Assembly: GCA_005889285.1 (NCBI GenBank)
Contig: VBFF01000160.1
Span: forward strand, 596-29,080
Length of the DNA: 28,485 nucleotides
Direction: 5' to 3'
DNA from: Chloroflexota bacterium
GTDB lineage: Bacteria > Chloroflexota > Dormibacteria > CF-121
The position numbers and the translations under genes are program-made. Below are positions 16,054-25,169 of the stretch, piece after piece. Under the pieces are notes generated by a model. That model was not told the DNA's origin. It saw only the letters and a program-made list of their open reading frames with translations, and did not search any database. How positions within the stretch are numbered: position 1 is the first letter of the stretch; every line of letters begins with the position of its first letter.

Positions 16054-16393
16054 ATTTGGCGGCGACCGTGCTCAGCAGTGGGCTCGCGTAGTCGTAGTGC
16101 CAGATCAAGGTCGCCAGGTCGTGGCCATCGGGCTCGAGGGCGACGGCCTGCTCATAGACATAGAAATAGACGTTGTCGAACGTCCAGCTTCCCAGCTGAC
16201 GCTCCCGAAAGCCGGCCTGCAGGCGGCGGTCTTTTTCTCCGGCCGAGAACAGCGCAGACGCCGACTCGTAAATCGCCTTGAGGATTCGAAGCTGGGCTTC
16301 CAGCTCCTCGATGATCACGACCGAGCCGCGCTCGAACTTCAGCTTCGCGATCCGGCGGCGCAGATCGTTGATCTCGAGCAGGTATTCGTCCAT
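16052..16393 (-). CDS. Small coiled-coil protein, unknown
   Basis: A 113-residue acidic protein. The first ~50 residues (YLLEINDLRRRIAKLKFERG and onward) have heptad-like spacing of Leu/Ile and alternating charges, consistent with a helical coiled coil. The second half (LGSWTFDNVYFYVYEQAV) is aromatic and more globular. No motif of a known enzyme is seen. The ATG at 16393 has TAAACT six bases before it, the same hexamer as at mrp and the LOG gene. It has no signal or membrane segment. Good protein sense and the promoter argue that it is real. Confidence 0.65.
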   Translation of the reverse strand: MDEYLLEINDLRRRIAKLKFERGSVVIIEELEAQLRILKAIYESASALFSAGEKDRRLQAGFRERQLGSWTFDNVYFYVYEQAVALEPDGHDLATLIWHYDYASPLLSTVAAK

Positions 16394-16399
16394 GGCTCA

Positions 16400-16405
16400 A
16401 GTTTA
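16400..16405 (-). promoter_or_regulatory. -10-like TAAACT before the coiled-coil gene
   Basis: TAAACT on the minus strand, 6 bases before the ATG at 16393; a leaderless arrangement. Confidence 0.4.
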
Positions 16406-16429
16406 TTCAAGAATCGCTGCGACGGACAA

Positions 16430-18364
<1,935 letters not shown>

Positions 18365-18515
18365 CCAGCGGGTCAGTAGTGCCCCGTATGCCAGCGCGAC
18401 CAGTGCCGCCAGGCTGACGACGGCCAGGACAGCCGTGGAATCACCGATGCGCGTGGCGACGAGCAGAGCTACTTTCTCTCCCTTCCTGTCTGTGGGGCGG
18501 TTGAACGCCCGCCGT

Positions 18516-18521
18516 ATTGTA
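18516..18521 (-). promoter_or_regulatory. -10 TACAAT for hppA
   Basis: TACAAT on the minus strand, about 50 bases before the probable hppA start and just after the stop of the SprT-like gene. Unlike most genes here this leaves a leader with a purine-rich ribosome site. Confidence 0.4.
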
Positions 18522-18532
18522 GCGTTCGGGTT

Positions 18533-19165
18533 TTACCCCTGGCTACGACCCGAGTGGCCGAAGAGCGCAAGCACCTGATCCCGGATCCACTTCGGTGGCG
18601 GGACGCCACCGGGTCGCAGGCGGTCGGTCGCGACGGTGACGTCCTCGGGGGTCGCCGACGACGACACCTCGCGCTTGGGCGGCGCGACGAAGCCAACGCC
18701 TAGCGTCTCGGCCAGGTCGCGGATGCGAGCGAAGAATCCCGACGTATGCGGCGACCGATCGAGCTGCAGTCCGGTGAAATCGTAATGATGCACCCACTCG
18801 TGGAGCAGCGTCTCGAGAAAGACCTTGGGCGCGAGGACCTGCTGCCGAATCGCCGTGAGGTTGTAGATCCTGATCGATCCGCGCTGGGGCGTCGACTCCA
18901 ACGCGATCCGGTAGTAGCCGTAGGTTTTGAGTTCTAATTTGCCCCCCCGCGTTCGGTGGCGCTGCGGGCGGTCCGCCACGGTTAGCTTGCAGGGTGGCAG
19001 CCCGGCGGCCTCGTCGAGCACGTCGAGCAGCGTCTGGCCGTTTACCTGGCGACCGGTTGCAGTCGTTTCGTCGAGGATCGAAAGCGCGATGCCCTTTCCG
19101 AGGGGAAACTCGCGCCAGGTGACACGTTCAACGCCCTTGCTGCGTTCGTAGGCGGATCTGGGCAT
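18533..19165 (-). CDS. SprT-like putative zinc metalloprotein
   Basis: A 210-residue protein with a zinc helix LLHEWVHHYDF (His122, Glu123, His126) and a later His140 in SPHTSGFFARIRDL. That layout of HExxH followed by H-x-x-x-F-x-x-x-I resembles SprT/SprT-like and WSS1-type proteins. The front part (about 40-110) is rich in beta strands and basic residues. Function could be proteolytic or DNA-associated; nothing in the sequence decides. The ATG at 19165 is eight bases after CATAAT and only 19 bases from the divergent CinA-like gene. The usual SprT C-terminal zinc ribbon with four Cys is absent. Confidence 0.65.
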   Translation of the reverse strand: MPRSAYERSKGVERVTWREFPLGKGIALSILDETTATGRQVNGQTLLDVLDEAAGLPPCKLTVADRPQRHRTRGGKLELKTYGYYRIALESTPQRGSIRIYNLTAIRQQVLAPKVFLETLLHEWVHHYDFTGLQLDRSPHTSGFFARIRDLAETLGVGFVAPPKREVSSSATPEDVTVATDRLRPGGVPPPKWIRDQVLALFGHSGRSQG

Positions 19166-19172
19166 TCCCTGT

Positions 19173-19179
19173 CATTATG
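19173..19179. promoter_or_regulatory. Shared bidirectional -10 (CATTAT / CATAAT)
   Basis: The seven bases CATTATG read as CATTAT on the plus strand, 6 bases before GTG 19185, and as CATAAT on the minus strand, 8 bases before ATG 19165. One element can therefore serve both divergent genes, each with almost no leader. No -35 is clear on either side. Confidence 0.45.
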
Positions 19180-19184
19180 GGCGC

Positions 19185-19961
19185 GTGCCGCAGTCGAGCA
19201 TCATCGTCGTTGGCAACGAGATCCTGCGCGGATTCACAGTCGACACCAACTCCAACTGGCTCGCCGGCCGATTGTTTCAGTGTGGATACACGGTGCGGCT
19301 GATCACGACCGTCGGGGACGTCGACGAAGATATCGTCGCGGCGATCCACGAGCACGTCGCCCGTCCCGAGCTCTCACGAATCTTCGTGTGCGGCGGGCTC
19401 GGGCCGACACCCGACGATCGGACGTATGTCGCACTGGCCCGCGCGCTCGGCCAGCCACTCGCCTACCGGCGCGAGGTCGGCGCCCAGATGCAGAACCTGA
19501 TGTTTATCAACAAGATGGCAGAGCGCCGCGGCACCGCCGGGCTGAATGCCGGCAACCGGCGGATGGCGATGCTGCCGGAAGGCGCTGCGCTGGTGCGTAA
19601 CGGTGCTGGCATGGCGCCCGGCCTGGCCTTCGACCTGGGGCAGGATCGATATCTCTTTGCCTTACCGGGCGTGCCCCACGAGCTTCGCTCGGTCTACGAA
19701 GACATCGAGAGCCGATACCTCACGGGCAGCCACGGTGACGCTGTGCGCGAGCTGCACTATCGCCTGGCGCCGGAGAGCATGTTCCACGACGTCATGCGGG
19801 ACCTCGAACGTGAATATCCGGACGTGTCGCTGGGATCCTATCCGCAGACGCAAACACGGGAGCTCATCTTGCGCGCCTCCGGCCCGGATGCTGACCGTGT
19901 GGAGGCGGTCATCACGGCTATCCGCGACCGCGTCCGCCAGTTCTCGCCGTTGGGCTCATAA
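19185..19961 (+). CDS. CinA N-terminal (molybdopterin-binding-like) domain protein
   Basis: A 258-residue protein of the COG1058 group (CinA N-terminal/MoaB-MogA fold). Visible motifs are IIVVGNEILRGFTVDTNSNWLA (the G-D/N-E-I-L-x-G element), FVCGGLGPTPDDRTYVALA (the GGLGPTxDD loop) and FALPGVPHELRSVYED. The C-terminal PncC/NMN deamidase domain of full-length CinA is missing, as in many stand-alone copies. Such proteins act on pyrophosphate bonds (ADP-ribose or FAD) or remain uncharacterised. The GTG start at 19185 is fixed by the family N-terminus and the -10 six bases before it. A terminator overlaps just past its stop. Confidence 0.87.
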   Translation: MPQSSIIVVGNEILRGFTVDTNSNWLAGRLFQCGYTVRLITTVGDVDEDIVAAIHEHVARPELSRIFVCGGLGPTPDDRTYVALARALGQPLAYRREVGAQMQNLMFINKMAERRGTAGLNAGNRRMAMLPEGAALVRNGAGMAPGLAFDLGQDRYLFALPGVPHELRSVYEDIESRYLTGSHGDAVRELHYRLAPESMFHDVMRDLEREYPDVSLGSYPQTQTRELILRASGPDADRVEAVITAIRDRVRQFSPLGS

Positions 19962-19992
19962 AGAAAACGGCGGCTCACGGCCGCCGTTTTCT
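19962..19992. terminator. Bidirectional Rho-independent terminator
   Basis: A perfect 13-bp stem AGAAAACGGCGGC / GCCGCCGTTTTCT with loop TCACG lies between two convergent genes. It has a T-rich 3' arm in both directions (TTTTCT), so it can end both transcripts. Confidence 0.85.
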
Positions 19993-20006
19993 GGAACGGT
20001 GGTCGG

Positions 20007-20396
20007 CTACTTGTCGTGCTCGTGGGCCACGGCGCTGACGGCACCGCCGTGGTTGACGGTCTTCTTGCCGGTCTGATGGGCCGCGGTTGCGTCGCTCTTC
20101 GCGACCGCGCTCACCGCATCGCCGTGCGCATCACTGTCGCTCGTTGCTTCGTCAGTGTCGTCCGCATCTGTGTCGGCGGCATCGGCGCTGGCATCTGCCT
20201 TCGCCGCGTCGGACTTCGCCTCGCCCTTCGCGCTGGCGAGCGCACTGATCGCGTCGCCCCGGGCCTCACTCTTGAGCGTGGTGCCGGTGGCCAGCGTGCT
20301 GACGGCCTTTCCGTGTGCGTTGCCCGCCACGGCGGATAGGGCACCCACCGCCAGCAAGCCGGCCGCAGCGGCCACAACCATGATCCATCGAAGCAT
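20007..20396 (-). CDS. Small secreted protein with four HGxAVSxxA repeats, unknown
   Basis: A 129-residue protein with a signal peptide (hydrophobic 5-22, likely AVA/G cleavage at 24). The mature part carries four copies of a nine-residue unit: HGKAVSTLA (28-36), RGDAISALA (46-54), HGDAVSAVA (91-99) and HGGAVSAVA (116-124). An acidic Ala/Asp/Thr/Ser linker (about 57-90) separates two pairs, and it ends HEHDK. No cysteine is present. I do not recognise a characterised family. A GGGAGG nine bases before the ATG is a good ribosome site, so this gene has a leader, unlike many neighbours. The last 131 bases of the enoyl-CoA hydratase frame overlap its beginning on the same strand. Confidence 0.75.
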   Translation of the reverse strand: MLRWIMVVAAAAGLLAVGALSAVAGNAHGKAVSTLATGTTLKSEARGDAISALASAKGEAKSDAAKADASADAADTDADDTDEATSDSDAHGDAVSAVAKSDATAAHQTGKKTVNHGGAVSAVAHEHDK

Positions 20397-21246
20397 GAAA
20401 ATAACCCTCCCGGTTTACAAGAATTCTCTGCTCTTGAGAACGCGTGAACCGGGTCCTGCTTACTGGCAGGCCGCGAAAATTTACTTTCCTTATCGCATCC
20501 TCGGTCATGGCGGCCTTGCCGAAGTTCTCGGCTTCGACCTCGTAGCCCTTGCCGGGCGACCGCTCCAGGCCGGCCAGCAGCGCCTCCTTGGCCAGCCGCA
20601 AGGCGATCGGCGCCGCCTGGGCCAGCCGGCGGGCGCGCGCGAGCGCAGCATCGTGGAATCCATCGGCGGGCAGCGCCGCATTGATGAGCCCGATGGCAGC
20701 CGCCTCCGGCGCCTTGAGCCGGATCGACTCGAAGATCATCTCGGTGGCGCGGGTCCTCCCCACGAGTCGGGGCAGGCGCTGTGTCCCACCGGCACCTGGG
20801 ATCAGCCCCAGGCTGGTTTCGGTCTGCCCGATCGTCGAGCGCGAGTCATCGATCATCAGGCGGTAATCGCAGGCGAGCGCCAGCTCGCAGCCACCGCCCA
20901 GGGCGTGCCCGTTGATGGCGGCGATCAAGGGCTTGGGAAAATGCTCGATCTGGGTGAAGGCGGCCTGGCTGCGGCGGGACATCTGCGCCACCCGCTCCAG
21001 CGTCGCGGGATTCTCGCGATCGAATCCGCCCTCGCCCCCCATGGACTTGATGTCCGCGCCGGCCATGAAGTAGCGATCGATGGCGCTCGTCAGCAGCACG
21101 ACGCGGGTTGCATCGTCGTCTTTGACCCGGTTCAGCGCCTCGATTAGTTGCTCTTGGAGCTCGGCGATCAGGGCATTGACCGGTGGCCGGTTCATGCGAA
21201 TCGTCGTCACGAAGTCCGTCGTGGAGACGTCAAGCAGGCCGGCCAT
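20266..21246 (-). CDS. Enoyl-CoA hydratase/isomerase (crotonase) with aberrant C-terminus
   Basis: A crotonase-fold protein. The CoA-binding/oxyanion elements are FMAGADIKSM (about 60-69) and INGHALGGGCELALACDYRL (111-130). Glu120-Leu and Glu143 in QTETSLGLIPGAGGTQRLPR supply the hydratase glutamates. It hydrates trans-2-enoyl-CoA to 3-hydroxyacyl-CoA. The ATG overlaps the SDR stop (TGATG). The usual end, with an EG-x-x-AFLEKR tail at about 258 residues, is missing: after KAAMTEDA (residue 251, near 20494) the frame runs on for 75 unrelated basic residues and stops inside the next gene. A small deletion or frameshift near 20494 is the simplest cause. Confidence 0.88.
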   Translation of the reverse strand: MAGLLDVSTTDFVTTIRMNRPPVNALIAELQEQLIEALNRVKDDDATRVVLLTSAIDRYFMAGADIKSMGGEGGFDRENPATLERVAQMSRRSQAAFTQIEHFPKPLIAAINGHALGGGCELALACDYRLMIDDSRSTIGQTETSLGLIPGAGGTQRLPRLVGRTRATEMIFESIRLKAPEAAAIGLINAALPADGFHDAALARARRLAQAAPIALRLAKEALLAGLERSPGKGYEVEAENFGKAAMTEDAIRKVNFRGLPVSRTRFTRSQEQRILVNREGYFHASMDHGCGRCGRLAGGGCPIRRGGQRTRKGRQHAGHRHHAQE

Positions 21247-22079
21247 CAAAACGTGAACAGGTCCAGGCCGCCCGTCACCGGCAGGGCCACCCCGGTGATA
21301 TAGCCCGCCGCCGGCGAGCAAAGAAACGTAATCGCGTTGGCGATGTCCTCTGGCTCGCCAGGGCGGCGCAGGGCCACGCGCTTGATCATGCGCTCGTTCA
21401 TATCGGGACGGCCCATCTTGAAGGCCTCGGTGCCGATGATGCCCGGCACGATGGCATTGACCGTGATGTTGTAGCGGGCCCCCTCCAGCGCGAGCGTTTT
21501 TGCCAGCCCGACGAGCCCAGCCTTGGTCGTCGAGTAACTCGCCTGCCCAAAGCCTCCCAGCGCGCCGGCGATCGATGACATCATGATGATCCGGCCCCAG
21601 TTGCGTTGCTTCATGTGGGGCCAGACCGCCTTCGAGCAATTGAAGGCGCCGGTCAGATTGACTTTGAGGTCGCGGTCCCAGAGCGCGTCGACCTGGTTGT
21701 CGACGGTCCCCATGTGGTCGAGCGTTCCGGCATTGTTGACCAGAATGTCCAGGCTGCCGAATTCGCTCACCACCTGGTCGACCACGGCCTTGACCTGCTC
21801 TCGATTGGTAACGTCCATCTTCACGGCGATCGAGCGCCGCCCCATCTCGCGAATCTCGCTGGAGGTTTTCTCGGAATAGACGGCTTTCTGAGAGGCCATC
21901 GCCTGCGAGAGGGCGCTCTGTGAGGCTTCGGCCGTCTTCTCCAGCTCGGGATCACTTTCGATCAAGATGTCCGTGACCACGACGTCGGCGCCGGCGCGCG
22001 CCAGGGCCAGGCAGTCGGCTCGGCCCAGGCCGCGCGACCCGCCCGTGACCAGAGCGACTTTCCCCTTGAGGTCGATCAT
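21246..22079 (-). CDS. Short-chain dehydrogenase (3-hydroxyacyl-CoA dehydrogenase-like)
   Basis: A 277-residue SDR from ATG 22079, two bases after the acyl-CoA dehydrogenase stop; the longer frame would lie inside that gene. It has VTGGSRGLGRA (TGxxxGLG, 11-21), NNAG, the catalytic Ser in IIMMSSIAG and Tyr-x-x-x-Lys in ASYSTTKAG. An insertion of about 35 residues follows the second strand (around 42-76), as in SDRs acting on bulky or CoA-linked alcohols such as multifunctional-enzyme type 2. In this operon it would oxidise the 3-hydroxyacyl-CoA made by the hydratase. It shares a TGATG junction with the crotonase. Confidence 0.88.
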   Translation of the reverse strand: MIDLKGKVALVTGGSRGLGRADCLALARAGADVVVTDILIESDPELEKTAEASQSALSQAMASQKAVYSEKTSSEIREMGRRSIAVKMDVTNREQVKAVVDQVVSEFGSLDILVNNAGTLDHMGTVDNQVDALWDRDLKVNLTGAFNCSKAVWPHMKQRNWGRIIMMSSIAGALGGFGQASYSTTKAGLVGLAKTLALEGARYNITVNAIVPGIIGTEAFKMGRPDMNERMIKRVALRRPGEPEDIANAITFLCSPAAGYITGVALPVTGGLDLFTF

Positions 22080-22081
22080 GG

Positions 22082-23308
22082 CTAGCTCGCCTTCCGGATC
22101 TGGGGCTTGGGTTGTTCGCGGGTCAGCGGACGGCGCTCGCCCGAGATCGCGCGAGAGATCACCAGGCGCTGAATTTCCGACGTCCCTTCCCAGATCTGGT
22201 AGATCTTGGCGTCGCGCATCCACTTCTCGACCGGATACTCGCGGATGTACCCGTTGCCGCCGAGGACCTGGACCGCATCCACGGTGACCTGCATCGCCAT
22301 GTCGGCGGCAAAGGCCTTCGCCATGCTGCCCTCGGCGCGCGTGAAGAGCATGTTGTTCTGCGCCATCCAGCCCGCCCGCCAGGTGAGCAGGCGCGCGGCG
22401 TCGATGTTGATCGCCATCTCGGCCAGCTTGAAGCCGATGCCCTCGTGCTTGATGATGGGCTTGCCGAACGCCACCCGCTGCTGGGCGTAGTCGAGTGCGT
22501 ACTCGTAGGCGGCGCGGGCGATACCAAGCGAGCCGGCGGCGACCGCCGGCCGGGAGTACTCGAGCATCTGCAGCGCGCCGAGTGCCCCAGGACCGGCATC
22601 GGGATCACCCGGCTCGCCGCCCAGGCGATTCTCCGCCGGCACGAAACAGTCTTGGAGGATGACCTGCGCGGTGTGCGAGGCGCGAACGCCCAGCTTCTTT
22701 TCTTTCCGGCCCATGCTGAGGCCCTTGTTGCCCTTCTCGACCACGAAGCCCGCAATGCCGGCTGCGCCGATGCTCGGGTCGGTGTTGGCGAAGATCACGT
22801 GGAGGTCGGCGATGCCGCCATTGGTGATGAACTGCTTGGTTCCGTTGAGCAGGTAGCCGCCGTCGACTTTCTTTGCCGCCGTCGCGATCGCCATGGCATC
22901 GCTACCGGTGCCCGGTTCGGTGAGACCCATGGCGCCGACCACCGGGCTCTTGGCGCTGCAAAACTCGCGGATCCACTTCTGCTTCTGCGCCTCGTTGCCC
23001 ATGGCGAGAATCGCCGTGGCGGCCAGACCGGTGCCGGTGATGGCCACCGCGATGCCAGCGCAACCCCAGTGCAACTCCTCGGCGATCAGCATGTTGGAGA
23101 TCATGTCGAGACCGCCACCGCCGTAGGCCTCGGGCATCACGGCAACCGGCGTCAAGCCGACCTCGTGGGCTTTCTTGAGCACTGGCCAGGGGAACTCTTC
23201 CGTCTCGTCATAGTGCGCCGCCACCGGCCGAATCTCCTTCTCGGCGAATTCGTGGGCGAGGGCCTTGATGTCTTCCTGCTCGGGCGTCAACGTGAAGTCA
23301 AGCGGCAT
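22082..23308 (-). CDS. Acyl-CoA dehydrogenase
   Basis: A 408-residue flavoprotein of normal length. The family motifs are [10 protein letters not shown] (129-138, FAD/substrate contact), [24 protein letters not shown] helix region (about 265-285), and [20 protein letters not shown] (350-369). The catalytic base is Glu374 in [10 protein letters not shown]. It forms the 2,3 double bond of an acyl-CoA, passing electrons to ETF. AAGGAG stands eight bases before the ATG at 23308, and the MaoC stop is five bases upstream. The substrate chain is unknown; the neighbours suggest a branched or ring-derived acyl chain. Confidence 0.93.
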   Translation of the reverse strand: MPLDFTLTPEQEDIKALAHEFAEKEIRPVAAHYDETEEFPWPVLKKAHEVGLTPVAVMPEAYGGGGLDMISNMLIAEELHWGCAGIAVAITGTGLAATAILAMGNEAQKQKWIREFCSAKSPVVGAMGLTEPGTGSDAMAIATAAKKVDGGYLLNGTKQFITNGGIADLHVIFANTDPSIGAAGIAGFVVEKGNKGLSMGRKEKKLGVRASHTAQVILQDCFVPAENRLGGEPGDPDAGPGALGALQMLEYSRPAVAAGSLGIARAAYEYALDYAQQRVAFGKPIIKHEGIGFKLAEMAINIDAARLLTWRAGWMAQNNMLFTRAEGSMAKAFAADMAMQVTVDAVQVLGGNGYIREYPVEKWMRDAKIYQIWEGTSEIQRLVISRAISGERRPLTREQPKPQIRKAS

Positions 23309-23313
23309 CAGTA

Positions 23314-23751
23314 CTACTCCTTTTGGGGCGGAAACGCGGCCTCCGCCACACCTTTGTTAAAGACTTTCTCTCCGCGTTGATTCGTGACGACCAGGGTGAT
23401 CAGGATGCGCCGCGTCGCGTCGTCTTTCGATGCAACCGTTCCCGTACAGGTCACGTCGTCTCCGGGGACAACCATCCCGGCAAAGCGACCCTGCAGGCGC
23501 TTGAGCATAGAACGGTCACCCAGCCAGTCGGTGACCATCTGGTTGGCGAAGGCCATGGTGAGCATCCCATGGGCGATCACGCCTGGCAGGCCGGCGGAAC
23601 GCGCGAAGGTCTCGTCCAGGTGAATCGGGTTGCGGTCGCCGGACGCCTCGGCGTACTGCCGGATCTGTTCGACCGTCACGTGCTTGGTGAGCGGTGGCAA
23701 GGCTTGCCCGGGACTGACCTGCTCGAAATCCAATGTGCTCATCGTTTTCAT
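23314..23751 (-). CDS. MaoC-like hot-dog dehydratase
   Basis: A 145-residue single hot-dog domain with the hydratase-2 catalytic pattern [28 protein letters not shown] (D and H of D-x-N-x-x-H present; about 39-66). It should hydrate enoyl-CoA with R stereochemistry, or do the reverse. The start ATG 23751 overlaps the stop of the previous gene (ATGA); a second ATG three codons later is possible. It is the partner subunit of the hot-dog protein encoded just upstream, since the two halves together resemble the heteromeric hydratases of steroid and polyketide-like degradation. Confidence 0.87.
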   Translation of the reverse strand: MKTMSTLDFEQVSPGQALPPLTKHVTVEQIRQYAEASGDRNPIHLDETFARSAGLPGVIAHGMLTMAFANQMVTDWLGDRSMLKRLQGRFAGMVVPGDDVTCTGTVASKDDATRRILITLVVTNQRGEKVFNKGVAEAAFPPQKE

Positions 23752-24149
23752 GGCTTGCGGATGATGAACAGCGCCGTGCCGTCGGAGACCGGATGGTCCT
23801 GCTCGTCGACGGCCTTGAGCTCGAACGTCACCAGCTCCATGTCGCCGCGCGTGTTGATGGCGGTCAGCCGCCCGGTCGTGCGGATGCGGTCGCCCGGACG
23901 GACCGGCCTTACGAAACTGAATCGTTGCTCTCCGTGCACCAGGTGTGCGACGTCCAGCGCCACCTCCTGGTCGGTCCACAGTTGCCAGAAGGCATCGAAG
24001 CCGTAGACCATGGCATACGTCGGTGGCGCGAGCAGGTCGCCGCCGTCCCGCTCATCGCCGACGGCCGCCATGTAGTCCCGGATCGATTTCTCCGTGACCT
24101 GGTAGGGCGCGGTTTCGTAGCTCCGGCCGACCCAGCGCGCGTCGGTCAC
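23748..24149 (-). CDS. FAS1-type N-terminal hot-dog dehydratase subunit
   Basis: A 133-residue hot-dog domain protein beginning WVGRSYETAPYQVTEKSIRDYMAAVGDE, the usual start of MaoC_dehydrat_N (FAS1-like) proteins, with APPTYAMVYGFDAFWQL after it and the strand QRFSFVRPVRPGDRIRTTG (about 75-93). The catalytic D-x-N-x-x-H is absent, which is normal for this half. It is expected to pair with the following MaoC protein as a structural, substrate-binding subunit, as in the ChsH1/ChsH2-like hydratases. The GTG start overlaps the SCP2 stop by one base (TAGTG). Confidence 0.83.
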   Translation of the reverse strand: MTDARWVGRSYETAPYQVTEKSIRDYMAAVGDERDGGDLLAPPTYAMVYGFDAFWQLWTDQEVALDVAHLVHGEQRFSFVRPVRPGDRIRTTGRLTAINTRGDMELVTFELKAVDEQDHPVSDGTALFIIRKP

Positions 24150-24463
24150 TACTGCAACAGCCCCTGGAGTTTCATCGCCAGTCCCATGTCGCCCTTGACC
24201 TTGAGCTTCTGCTGCATAAAGGCCGTCACGGGATTCAACTTGCCGGTCGCGATGTTCATCCAGTCATCCGTCGTCGCGATCAGCGTCGTGTTCGGACTCT
24301 GCGCCGGTCCCTGGATGAGTTCAGGGGCCCCGTTGGCGATCTTCAGGGTCCACGATTCGCCGCTCAGGTCGAACTGGTAGGTCGCATTCAGGCCTGCCGA
24401 CTTCTCGGGATGCGACTTGATCCGATTCTCGATTTCCGCGAAGACTTCCTTGGCTTCAGGCAT
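24149..24463 (-). CDS. SCP2 sterol-carrier-fold protein
   Basis: A 104-residue SCP2-domain protein, from AEIENRIKSHPEKSAGLNATYQFDLSG to the C-terminal AFMQQKLKVKGDMGLAMKLQGLL, which is the family's hallmark ending. It binds a lipid or acyl-CoA in a hydrophobic cavity and probably delivers it to the enzymes of this operon. The ATG at 24463 follows AAGGAGG at the ideal distance, the strongest ribosome site in the operon. It overlaps the end of the TetR gene by eight bases. Confidence 0.88.
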   Translation of the reverse strand: MPEAKEVFAEIENRIKSHPEKSAGLNATYQFDLSGESWTLKIANGAPELIQGPAQSPNTTLIATTDDWMNIATGKLNPVTAFMQQKLKVKGDMGLAMKLQGLLQ

Positions 24464-25115
24464 GGGTGCCTCCTTCTTGTGGTAGCGGGGTTGGGATCGA
24501 TCCGGCGCCATCGACGAACAGGCTGGCGCACGCGTGGGCGAGCTGGGCGGCGCTCATGGATGGTTCGTGTTGGCGCTGAAAGTGCTGCCAGTAGGCCAGC
24601 TGGGCCGCCAGACCGAGCAGCGCGAAAGCCGCCACGGTGGTCGCCCGCACGCCAAGCTCGCGCAGGGTAGGCTCAAAGGCCGCCGCGAGGGTCTGGTGCA
24701 GCTCCGTCTGGCGAGCCTCGAAACTGCCGTCGATGCCAAGCCCCTCGATCGTCAGGCGCCGGTTGTACGCCGGGTACTCGTCATAAAACTCGAAGTAGGC
24801 CCGCAGCCCCGCCTCGAGCCGCCGGCGGGCATCCAACTCATCCCGGGTGACCCAGTAGATGCGGCGGCGGAGCAGCGTCGCCATCTCATCCTGGAGGGCC
24901 GCGAAGATCCCCTTCTTGTCGGTGAAGTAGAGATAGAACGCCCCCTGCGAGAGGCCGGCGGCCTGCACGACCGCACTAACGGTGGTGCCGTGATAACCAT
25001 CACGCTCGAAGACCCGGCGGGCGGCCTCCAGCAGCTCCCCACGGCGCACCCACTGCCGTTCGGTCAGGGGCGACTCGCTGGCGGTCCGGCTACTGACTGA
25101 CACGTCAGTCACCAT
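24456..25115 (-). CDS. TetR-family transcriptional regulator
   Basis: A 219-residue protein if started at ATG 25115. The N-terminal helix-turn-helix domain is complete: RRGELLEAARRVFERDGYHG, then TTVSAVVQAAGLSQGAFYLYF, then KKGIFAALQDEM. A C-terminal ligand domain of about 150 residues follows. It heads the acyl-CoA operon on the same strand and overlaps the SCP2 gene by eight bases. A perfect palindrome sits over codons 2-8, so it probably represses its own operon and is released by an acyl-CoA. If transcription starts past the operator, the GTG at 25103 is an alternative start. Confidence 0.88.
   Translation of the reverse strand: MVTDVSVSSRTASESPLTERQWVRRGELLEAARRVFERDGYHGTTVSAVVQAAGLSQGAFYLYFTDKKGIFAALQDEMATLLRRRIYWVTRDELDARRRLEAGLRAYFEFYDEYPAYNRRLTIEGLGIDGSFEARQTELHQTLAAAFEPTLRELGVRATTVAAFALLGLAAQLAYWQHFQRQHEPSMSAAQLAHACASLFVDGAGSIPTPLPQEGGTHA
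25094..25111. promoter_or_regulatory. TetR-type operator palindrome
   Basis: TGACTGAC-AC-GTCAGTCA is a perfect 8-bp inverted repeat with a 2-base centre. The form matches TGAC-type operators known for TetR-family regulators of fatty-acid degradation such as Thermus FadR. It covers the candidate start codons of the tetR gene. I found no second copy in the window. Confidence 0.75.
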
Positions 25116-25169
25116 GCTAGCAGGTACCCCCGCGCGCGGTCCAGTGGGCAAATCGAATTCGAATTGTGG

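Noticed and set aside
22112-23380. Plus-strand frame of 422 codons opposite the acyl-CoA dehydrogenase
   Set aside because: It has no family motif and mirrors the codon bias of the real gene on the minus strand.
25153-25162. Ten-base palindrome TCGAATTCGA between DUF3352 and tetR
   Set aside because: It is short, AT rich and unlike the TetR operator 40 bases away; it could be promoter DNA but nothing supports a binding site.
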